Origin: Annona cherimola
Taxonomy: Eukaryota > Streptophyta > Magnoliopsida > Magnoliales > Annonaceae
NCBI GenBank assembly: GCA_030490835.1
Contig: CM059975.1
Coordinates: forward strand, 61,371,174 to 61,435,173
DNA length: 64,000 nucleotides
Direction of reading: 5' to 3'
The notes under the pieces were generated by a model, which saw nothing but the letters and a program-made list of their open reading frames with translations, was not told where the DNA came from and made no database searches. A program made the position numbers and the translations under genes. This document shows positions 56,352-64,000 of this stretch, piece by piece (the stretch's first letter is position 1; each line of letters opens with the position of its first letter).

Positions 56352-59300
56352 ATGTCGACCGGGCTATTCGAGTTGCCTGCCCCAAAAAGGCCAGAAGAAG
56401 TTGGACGCACTTCTCACCAGCGATATTGCAGTTACCACCGATATGTCGGTCACCCCACTAAGAAGTGTTGGGATCTCCAAGCAATATTGCAAGATTACAT
56501 TGATAAGGGGGTTATAAAACTCAGTCCTCCAGCGCAAGCTTCATCAAATGTTGTGACAATTGAGATAGCAGAAAAGGGTGATTGGGAAGTGGTTCGAAAA
56601 CCACCAAGCCTAAGACAGACAAAAAGATGTCTCAAAGATTTATGCAGAAAAGACAAAAGAATAAGGGATAAGGCCATTCTCCCTTTCTTCTCAAGGCATT
56701 TGAGGCAATCCTCACGGGTGCAACCATTCATGATCATGGACTTTTTGCAGCCCGAATTGCTACTCCCATTCTATCAACGACTTGCTAGGAGATCACCTCG
56801 ACCAGAAAAAGAAAGATACATTCTCGAGGAGTTACCAAAAACAAGTTCATGTGAGAACGGTCTGTTTTGGGACCGAGATAGCAACAACGGAGAAATCGAA
56901 ACTTGCTATCATATAAATGCGTCTGCATCCAAGCCTGCAAAGCGGCGAAGAACTGCCTCGGTGCTCATCCCTAACTACACAAAGTTTGAAGTTGGGATGT
57001 CACCGGTAAACCATATCATCACGTATCTGCAAGAATCTCGGCTTTTGCCAGCATCTTGGGAAACCAGAGTGGAATACTTCCGGTACTCACTGGGGGAATC
57101 AGTGATGTCTTGGTACCAAGATAATCATATCGAAGAAATTACCGAGTGGGTCATCTTGATAGACGCGTTCTTGGTCCGCTTCCTGTCAAGACAAAGAGAG
57201 CAGTTCCCTAGTAATTACTTGAGGGAAATACAATACAGTCAAGAATCTACTGCTCATTACGTAAATTATCTCAGAGACAGTACATGGAATGATCCCTTGG
57301 CTATATGGTTACCTGAACCTGAAATGGTCACGAAGTATCTTTCGGATGCAGTATGCCCTCCGACTGACAACGGGTACAAGACCTTTGGAGCCAAAACTTT
57401 CATAAAGGCAATCCGATGGGTCAGCAACGAAGGCTTCAAACAAGAGGCAATCTTTAGCGACGCTGAAGGTTTTGGGAGGACAAATCAACTTCAAGTTCTG
57501 CATGTGCTGCAGTTAAACGATGCGCCCATTCTTCGAGTGTTCCCTTTCTTAACTAGGGAGTTAAGCTATGATTGGCCGCATATTCAGTTATTCCACGAGA
57601 ATCATAAGTACGCATTGCCGCACTTATTCGATTATTCACTGGCGGTCTGTCAAATGGGGCAAACAGAAGAGTTTGCACTCGGGCACTTTGTTTTGAGCTT
57701 GGCCCATGACAGTTGTGCCCTTCTCTGGATTTCCTCGCTCCCCGGAGAAGCATTTGGTTCTTGGGAAGAGTTTGTCGATATGTTTATCCTAAGATTCCAC
57801 GAATATGAAACAGAGTTCCCTCCAGAGATGATCGAAGTCATGCACCCCCTATCAGGAGAATCTCAATATGACTACATCTTGAGATGGATAAACTGCAGAA
57901 TAATCAACCAAAAATTCGACAAAGAAGAAATCATGGTTCATCAGTGCATCAAGTCAATGAGTGGGTATTTTTCTGAAATTCCAAAAATACAGTCATTTTT
58001 CTCAGATGTACTACGAACATTGGCTACAAACATTCAGGACTCTGCCTCTTGCAATATGGTGCAAGTTGAAGAAGATGTTCTTGCAATTCTTCGATCTGGT
58101 CGAATCACACCAGAAAACAAGGGTAAAGCCCCGGCACAAGAAAATTGTACTCATCCAGAGCAGCACATACCAGCCGATCATCGAAAATCCTCAGTAAGCT
58201 ATGATGTGCTCGAACACTTAAAGCGACTCCCTGCTCGACTCAGTATTTACGACGCCTTGCAATTATCGCAAGATGCCAGAGATGCACTGGTTAGTGCCCT
58301 GACAGATGAAAATGTCCGTCTTGCTTACCTGGTCGACGTCGCTGAATGTGATGAGGTCATTTCATTCACTAATGAGGATATGTTGCTTGGAGACATTAAT
58401 CACAATCGACCTTTATATGTTACGGGCAACCTGGGCGGTGAACTGGTCAATAGAATCATGATCGATGCCGGGTCTGCAATTAATATCCTGCCCCTTCGAA
58501 CACTCAGAAGGATCGGAATTTCTCCATCAGCGTTAAAAGACACTAGTGTGGTGATTCACGGGTTTAATCAAGGGACTCAAAAGGCCATGGGCCTGATTGA
58601 GTTGGAACTAAGCATAGAAGATTTCTGCACCGAAATCCCGTGCTTCGTGATTAATGCCCCGACCTCATATAACTTGCTGTTAGGAAGGCCTTGGCTCCAC
58701 AGTAATAAGATCATCGCATCAACGGTGCATCAATGCTTCAAGTACTGCAAGGATGGAGTCGAAAAAAGAATTTTTGCTGACCACAAACCATTCGCAACGG
58801 CAGAATCATTTTACTCTGATGCTAAGTATTATGACTTGGCATCTGCTGTCAACACATCAATGAAAGCAGTTGAAGCGACCACACGCGAAGGTCAGCAGGA
58901 GGTATCTCAAGCTCCCCCCACCCCAGTAAGCACAGACATATTCTCAAAGGGTGAGAAGATGGAAGGTCAAGGTCGTGGTCGAGGGCGCGATCGTGGACGA
59001 GGGACGACAGAACCGAGGGCTCAATTTCAAACCAAATTTGAAAATATGAGCCTCGATCCAGTACATCCACTACCACGACAACGACAGGGGGCAACCATAC
59101 CACCTCCTACCAGCTATAACAACACTGCTGCAGGATCACGGTTCTACTTGGACCTCGAAGTCCTGAAAAAGGTTGCTAAACCGCCTCGAGCCAATTCCCC
59201 TAGGTTTGAGGTGGATCTGGAAGCTCTTCGGAGATTCCGGAATCAGGCCAATGAGGAAGCCAAGTCACTTTGCTGTGAGAGTGACGGAATGGCCACTGAG

Positions 59301-62300
59301 GCCGCTCACCAAAATCAAAAACCTAAGGAAACGCTCGATGAGGTTTTAGCAATGCTCGTGGGGTTTAATGTATCTGCTCCATGTGTGCAGGAACCTCAAG
59401 ATGAAAAATTTGCCCAAAAACATTTCATAAAGCAATATGGCAAGGTATACGGTAGCCCTAACAAATCCTCTTGTTTGCCCACGGCTAAGCTCAAGAAATG
59501 GGATTTCCATCGCTATAGCAGAGAAAGCAAGAAAATTATGGATTTGATGGGGTTCTATCCTGATGAACCACATTTATCAGGCCTTGGAAGTGACATCCCT
59601 GTCCCGTTATCCGAAATACCCCCTGGTTATCAAAAGGGAAACAAACGACTTGGCCTTGGGTATAAAGAAAAAGAAGACGGCAACTTCGCCACCACCTACT
59701 GCGTCTCCACAAGTGATGACTCCAACAATGATGAAGAGGCATTAATGGAACCAGAGGATGCTCCACCTGCGATTGAGGATGGAGGGCAGCCTACTATTGA
59801 CGTACTTGAGGAATTCAATCTCGGGACTGAGGAAGACCCGAGACCCATTTTTATTGCCAAAAACTTGGCCGAAAAAGAAAAGGTGGCGCTGAGGCGGCTT
59901 TTAAGTGAATTCAAAGATGTTTTTGCTTGGGGGTATTCCGAAATGCCAGGACTCAACCCCGCGATTGCAATGCACCATCTGCATATTTCGCGGGATAAAA
60001 AGCCAGTCAAGCAAGCTCCGAGAAGATTTCGACCAGAGCTCGAAGAACAAATCATCAAGGAAGTTGAAAAACTCATTGATGCTGAATTCATTCGGGAAAT
60101 CAAATTTCCAAAATGGATTTCTAGCATTGTTCCTGTCAAAAAGAAAAACGGGCAGATCCGCATTTGCGTAGACTTTCGAGATCTAAACGAAGCATGCCCT
60201 AAAGATGAATTTCCTCTTCCTTTCACTGATGTGCTAATCGACAGCACAGCTCTGTATGACACATTCTCCTTTATGGATGGATATTCGGGATATAATCAAA
60301 TCAAGATGGCTCCAGCAGATGAAGCCGCAACAGCATTTCGAACACCGATGGGTGTCTTTTGCTACAAAGTCATGCCTTTTGGTCTTAAGAATGCTGGCGC
60401 AACTTATCAAAGGGCCATGCAAAATATATTTCATGATATGTTACACAAACATGTCGAGTGCTATGTCGATGACCTGGTCGTAAGATCTGAAGGTCACAAT
60501 AAGCATAAAGATGATTTGAGATCGGTATTCTTGCGCCTAAGAAAGTATGATCTCAAGATGAATCCTCTCAAATGCGCATTTGGAGTATCGTCTGGAAAAT
60601 TCCTCGGATTCATAATCCGTCAAAGGGGAATCGAGGTTGATCCACTCAAAACGGAAGCAATTCAAAATATGCCGCCTCCACGAAACCTCCGAGAATTAAG
60701 GAGTCTCCAAGGTCAATTGTCATATATCCGACGTTTCATCTCCAACTTATCCGGCCGGTGCCAGCCTTTTCACAAGTTGATGAAAAAAGATACGACTTTC
60801 CAGTGGGACGCGAAATGCCAACAGGCCTTCGAAGCCATCAAAGAATTGCTGCAAAATCCTCCTGTTTTGACAACTCCAGTAAGAGGAAAGCCGCTCATTC
60901 TTTACATCGCTGCCAGCCCACAATCACTGGGGGCATTGCTCGCACAAGAAAATGCCCAAGGCAAAGAACAAGCCGCCTATTATCTCAGTCGACGATTATT
61001 GCAAGCTGAATGCAATTATTCCTCAATCGAGAAGATTTGTCTAGCATTGGTTTTTGTGGCACAAAAGCTAAGACATTACTTCCTCGCGCATCAGATCATA
61101 CTTATATCGAAGGCCGATCCCCTCAAGTTCCTGATCACTAAACCAATGCTTTCAGGACGCCTAGCAAAATGGTCACTGCTGCTATCTGAGTTTGATATCA
61201 AATATGTGCCACGAAAGGCAGTGAAAGGACAAGTGTTAGCAGATTTCCTAGCAGCCCATCCGCTTGAAGAAGAATTTCCCATCTTAGAAAACCTACCTGA
61301 TGAGAAGGTTTTCTATGCAAATGATGATCCAATGTGGCAAATGTATTTCGATGGCGCTTCAAAGCCATCCGGAGCTGGTGTTGGAATTGTCGTAGTCTCC
61401 CCTCATAAAGACTTATTCCCGCACTCATATTTTCTTGGAAGAAGCACAACAAATAACGAAGCTGAGTATGAGGCCTTACTCATCGGCATGGAACTTCTTC
61501 TGCAATCAGATATTTTATTTGTGCGAATATTTGGGGACTCTGAATTGGTTATTAAACAGTTAAATAATCAATATGAAGTACACCAGCCTCATTTGCGAAA
61601 ATATTATGACAAAGCTCAAACTTTGTTGGCAAAGTTCGAAATGGTTTCGGTTGAGCATGTTCCTCGATCAGAAAATATAGTTGCTGATGCACTATCAAAG
61701 TTGGCCAGTATTCTCGCCTTTAATGAGCTCGATGACATGACAATTCGAGTACAAAGACTAGAAGATGACGAAGAGCTCCAAGTAAATCAAATCGGACGGT
61801 GCGTATCCGAGGTAACTACAAACAATGATGATTGGCGCATCCCCATCATCAATTACCTCAAATATGGTATTGAACCAGATGATCCAAGTGCAAGGAAGTC
61901 ATTGAGAAAGGCTGTTTCCCGATATACTGTGTTTCAAGACGATTTGTATCGGATTGCTTTTGATGGGCTTTGGCTTCGCTGTATTGACGGAAATGATATC
62001 TGTCAAGTTCTTCAAGAGACGCACTCCAGCGAATGCGGCGCCCACCAATCTGGACGTCGTCTTTATCATAGGATCAAAACGTTGGGCTATTATTGGCCCA
62101 CAATGGTCCAAGACTCCATCAATTTTGCAAAATCCTGTGAAGCCTGCCAAATGCATGGAGATATTTATCATATTCCTGCTTCAGTAATGTCTCCAGCACC
62201 TATCTCGTGGCCCTTCTCTTGGTGGGGCTTTGATATTGTCGGTCCGATAAACCCGTCGTCATCTAAAGGACACTTATATATTTTAGCCGCTACGGATTAT

Positions 62301-63080
62301 TTCTCCAAATGGGCAGAAGCTAAAGCTTACAAGAGAGTCCGAGCGCAAGAGGTGGTTGAATTTATCAAGCACAAAATCATCTACCGTTATGGCGTTCCCT
62401 ATCAAATCACCTCAGATAATGGCACACCATTCAAAAACGACAAAGTAAATCAGTTATGCTGGAAGTTTGGAATCAAGCAAGTATTCTCATCGCCCTATTA
62501 CCCACAAGGAAATGGTCAAGCAGAGGCATTTAACAAAAATATCATTCGAATCCTCAAAAGGACCACTGTGAAAAATAAGCGTGAATGGCACGAGAGGTTA
62601 CCCGAAGCATTGTGGGCCTACAGAACCACACATCGAACTGCAACGGGAGCAACACCATATTCATTGCTCTTTGGCACGGAAGCGGTTTTACCAGTGGAAA
62701 TTCAGTTAGCATCTTTAAGGGTTGCCATCCATTCTGGGTTAACCACTGAACAACAAGCCAAACTTCGCTTCGACGAGCTCGAAGCACTAGATGAGAAACG
62801 AGTTCAAGCACGGCAACGAATCGAACTCTATCAAGCTCGGATGGTCGAAGCATACAATAAAGTCGTGAGACATCGCTCATTCAAAAGAGGGGATTTGGTG
62901 CTAAAGCTACGCACAGAGCTTATGACCGGGGGCAAACTTACTGGTAAATTCGAACCTAAATGGGAAGGGCCTTACATCATTGAGAGGGTCTATGGCAATG
63001 GCACATATGAAGTTATTAATTGCGAAAATCAAGTAAAAGCAACTGTAAATGGGAATTACTTAAAAAGATATTATCCATAA
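56352..63080 (+). CDS. pol: Tat element polyprotein: gag end, two gag-like modules, PR, RT, RH, aRH, IN
   Basis: This is 2242 codons without a stop. The frame is open upstream to at least 56145, so ATG 56352 may not be the true start. In order: knuckle C26-H29-H34-C39; gag-like module 1, about residues 204-330; gag-like module 2, about 424-565; protease active site IDAGSA (D705); RG-rich and G-patch-like linker (about 870-1140); RT (about 1227-1430, YVDD at 1371-1374); RNase H (about 1510-1637, catalytic Asp of the first motif replaced, YIAAS); archaeal-type RNase H (about 1660-1790, MYFDGASKPSGAG with D1667, NNEAEYEAL). Integrase has an HHCC region then D1961, D2022 and E2058, the last pair 35 apart. 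It looks enzymatically complete. The doubled gag-like segment is unusual. Confidence 0.93.
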   Translation: MSTGLFELPAPKRPEEVGRTSHQRYCSYHRYVGHPTKKCWDLQAILQDYIDKGVIKLSPPAQASSNVVTIEIAEKGDWEVVRKPPSLRQTKRCLKDLCRKDKRIRDKAILPFFSRHLRQSSRVQPFMIMDFLQPELLLPFYQRLARRSPRPEKERYILEELPKTSSCENGLFWDRDSNNGEIETCYHINASASKPAKRRRTASVLIPNYTKFEVGMSPVNHIITYLQESRLLPASWETRVEYFRYSLGESVMSWYQDNHIEEITEWVILIDAFLVRFLSRQREQFPSNYLREIQYSQESTAHYVNYLRDSTWNDPLAIWLPEPEMVTKYLSDAVCPPTDNGYKTFGAKTFIKAIRWVSNEGFKQEAIFSDAEGFGRTNQLQVLHVLQLNDAPILRVFPFLTRELSYDWPHIQLFHENHKYALPHLFDYSLAVCQMGQTEEFALGHFVLSLAHDSCALLWISSLPGEAFGSWEEFVDMFILRFHEYETEFPPEMIEVMHPLSGESQYDYILRWINCRIINQKFDKEEIMVHQCIKSMSGYFSEIPKIQSFFSDVLRTLATNIQDSASCNMVQVEEDVLAILRSGRITPENKGKAPAQENCTHPEQHIPADHRKSSVSYDVLEHLKRLPARLSIYDALQLSQDARDALVSALTDENVRLAYLVDVAECDEVISFTNEDMLLGDINHNRPLYVTGNLGGELVNRIMIDAGSAINILPLRTLRRIGISPSALKDTSVVIHGFNQGTQKAMGLIELELSIEDFCTEIPCFVINAPTSYNLLLGRPWLHSNKIIASTVHQCFKYCKDGVEKRIFADHKPFATAESFYSDAKYYDLASAVNTSMKAVEATTREGQQEVSQAPPTPVSTDIFSKGEKMEGQGRGRGRDRGRGTTEPRAQFQTKFENMSLDPVHPLPRQRQGATIPPPTSYNNTAAGSRFYLDLEVLKKVAKPPRANSPRFEVDLEALRRFRNQANEEAKSLCCESDGMATEAAHQNQKPKETLDEVLAMLVGFNVSAPCVQEPQDEKFAQKHFIKQYGKVYGSPNKSSCLPTAKLKKWDFHRYSRESKKIMDLMGFYPDEPHLSGLGSDIPVPLSEIPPGYQKGNKRLGLGYKEKEDGNFATTYCVSTSDDSNNDEEALMEPEDAPPAIEDGGQPTIDVLEEFNLGTEEDPRPIFIAKNLAEKEKVALRRLLSEFKDVFAWGYSEMPGLNPAIAMHHLHISRDKKPVKQAPRRFRPELEEQIIKEVEKLIDAEFIREIKFPKWISSIVPVKKKNGQIRICVDFRDLNEACPKDEFPLPFTDVLIDSTALYDTFSFMDGYSGYNQIKMAPADEAATAFRTPMGVFCYKVMPFGLKNAGATYQRAMQNIFHDMLHKHVECYVDDLVVRSEGHNKHKDDLRSVFLRLRKYDLKMNPLKCAFGVSSGKFLGFIIRQRGIEVDPLKTEAIQNMPPPRNLRELRSLQGQLSYIRRFISNLSGRCQPFHKLMKKDTTFQWDAKCQQAFEAIKELLQNPPVLTTPVRGKPLILYIAASPQSLGALLAQENAQGKEQAAYYLSRRLLQAECNYSSIEKICLALVFVAQKLRHYFLAHQIILISKADPLKFLITKPMLSGRLAKWSLLLSEFDIKYVPRKAVKGQVLADFLAAHPLEEEFPILENLPDEKVFYANDDPMWQMYFDGASKPSGAGVGIVVVSPHKDLFPHSYFLGRSTTNNEAEYEALLIGMELLLQSDILFVRIFGDSELVIKQLNNQYEVHQPHLRKYYDKAQTLLAKFEMVSVEHVPRSENIVADALSKLASILAFNELDDMTIRVQRLEDDEELQVNQIGRCVSEVTTNNDDWRIPIINYLKYGIEPDDPSARKSLRKAVSRYTVFQDDLYRIAFDGLWLRCIDGNDICQVLQETHSSECGAHQSGRRLYHRIKTLGYYWPTMVQDSINFAKSCEACQMHGDIYHIPASVMSPAPISWPFSWWGFDIVGPINPSSSKGHLYILAATDYFSKWAEAKAYKRVRAQEVVEFIKHKIIYRYGVPYQITSDNGTPFKNDKVNQLCWKFGIKQVFSSPYYPQGNGQAEAFNKNIIRILKRTTVKNKREWHERLPEALWAYRTTHRTATGATPYSLLFGTEAVLPVEIQLASLRVAIHSGLTTEQQAKLRFDELEALDEKRVQARQRIELYQARMVEAYNKVVRHRSFKRGDLVLKLRTELMTGGKLTGKFEPKWEGPYIIERVYGNGTYEVINCENQVKATVNGNYLKRYYP

Positions 63081-63095
63081 AAGTTACAAAAGGAG

Positions 63096-63934
63096 TCATA
63101 CATCAAAATTTTGTAACAAAATCTCTACAGTCTCCCTTGTAGAAGAAAAGGACTCCTTCAAAACTCGGATAGAGTTCACTACATCAGCGGGAGGAACTGT
63201 ATACGCCCGCAACTCTTCGACTTTAGCCTCCATAGAACAAATATCCCGACTCTCTGAATCAATTCTTACTTTGTAGAGGTCAACTTCAGCCTGAAGATCG
63301 TTGGAGGTAGAAATCAACGAATTTAGTCTACTTCTATCCACAAAGATAGAAGTGACAATACGACGAACCTCGGCCTGTTTGGCCGCTATGGAAGATCGAA
63401 TCTCCTCGGCAATCATCTTTTTACTTTCCATCTCCTTTGCAACCTGAAAGTTACGTTCCTTAAGTTGAGCAAGGCTATCTCTACATTTGGCGAGGTCGAC
63501 TTCTGCGGATGCTAGATCCTCTACAGAAACCAAGGGTCGTGCAGCAGCCTCAAGCTCGCGCCAATGGGCACGCAACTTCTCAAGTGAAAGTATAACATCA
63601 CCAAAACCAGAAACGTGAAGTTGGAGCCTATCCAAGACCATGGAAAAGTCTTCACAAATATCCAACGCGTCGGTGATATCATCAGGAGAATTCATGTCCC
63701 CCAAAGAAGAGATGATGCACCCCTTGAATTGTGCTATTGCGCGCCTCAAACGTTTGAGATCCCGTTGCTCTAACTGCTCCGCCCCGATCACCTTGAAAGT
63801 TGAAAAGAAATGATGCAAAGGATCCAAGAAGCGATCTTTGACATCAGGAAGCTGACGAGCCCCACTTGAGCTCGCGCCAGTGCTAGGACCGGTTGAACTA
63901 AAGTGAGGACCACTTGAGCGACTAGGTCCTAAGG
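63096..63934 (-). CDS. antisense coiled-coil ORF downstream of Tat pol (partial gene)
   Basis: It is open on the minus strand from a splice-acceptor-like TTTCAG (AG at 63936-63935) to a stop at 63096, 16 bp from the convergent pol stop. No ATG begins it within the window (the first plausible initiator is TTG 63827), so it is probably the last exon of a longer antisense gene. It starts Ser/Gly-rich (GPSRSSGPHFSSTGPSTG), then has about 240 residues of heptad-rich helix (SLEKLRAHWRELEAAARPL, SLAQLKERNFQVAKEMES, SRDICSMEAKVEELRA). Antisense accessory ORFs between pol and the 3' LTR are known in Tat elements. The family is not recognised, function is unknown, and a capture from a host coiled-coil or plant-mobile-domain-type gene is possible. 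Confidence 0.65.
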
Positions 63935-64000
63935 CTGAAAAGTATAAGTCAAGATGTCAGAACAGCGAGTTAACTAGGCGAAAAGCCAAAATACAAATAC

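Larger units (their letters stand above)
50851..64000 (+). mobile_element. Tat-lineage Ty3/gypsy element T (5' LTR to past pol; runs off window)
   Basis: This is a large element: 5' LTR about 50851-53700, primer site, gag (53819-56188), pol (56352-63080), and antisense ORF (63096-63934). The 3' LTR lies beyond 64000. The lineage call rests on the second, archaeal-type RNase H between RNase H and integrase, the CX2HX4HX4C gag knuckle, and long repeat-rich LTRs. Its coding region is nearly intact, unlike every other element here. Confidence 0.88.

Overview
This is a flowering-plant nuclear window made almost entirely of nested LTR retrotransposons. The evidence is plant-specific TE lineages (Athila and Tat Ty3/gypsy, Tekay/Del-like chromovirus, Sirevirus-type Ty1/copia), initiator-Met primer-binding sites, AT-rich spacers, and fragments of plant gene families (cyclin D3, LOB domain, ARF, tubby-like F-box, tonoplast aquaporin, HOTHEAD-like GMC oxidoreductase). 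I see no intact host gene, tRNA, rRNA or CRISPR array. The species cannot be named from sequence alone.

Layout. 1-779: reverse Athila-type LTR fragment lying in the integrase of a + strand Athila element (780-6525), whose 3' LTR is split by a second reverse LTR (3572-5047). 6526-7799: end of another reverse Athila LTR. 7800-12454: the 3' end of a Sirevirus (RNase H end, env-position ORF, polypurine tract, LTR). 12630-17397 plus 28222-28307: the head of a Sirevirus, interrupted by a complete Tekay-like chromovirus (17398-28216) with 5-bp target duplications. 28308-46424: a reverse Athila element (LTR end, env-position ORF, integrase, RNase H, RT). It is itself invaded by a solo chromovirus LTR (28975-31590), a deleted chromovirus (31625-41518) that carries a second Sirevirus and a head-to-head LTR junction, a solo Athila LTR (44766-46373), and part of another chromovirus-type LTR (46425-47300). 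47301-50850: an A50 tract followed by a mosaic of at least seven short host-gene fragments in both orientations. 50851-64000: the left part of a large, nearly intact Tat-lineage element with a repeat-rich LTR, a gag ORF, a 2242-codon pol ORF and an antisense coiled-coil ORF, running off the window.

How it fits together. Target duplications and reading frames at the junctions give an insertion order nested about five deep: Sirevirus, then Athila, then chromovirus, then Sirevirus, then chromovirus LTR. The two Sirevirus halves flank the same Athila insertion point (same 5-bp duplication) but lie in permuted order around one shared LTR. That points to LTR-LTR unequal recombination, or a circle intermediate, or a misassembly. 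The older elements are broken by stops, mostly at Gln and Trp codons, as expected from deamination of methylated DNA. Only the Tat element at the right looks recently active. Its polyprotein appears to contain two extra degenerate gag-like modules between the normal gag and the protease, which is the most unusual coding feature here.
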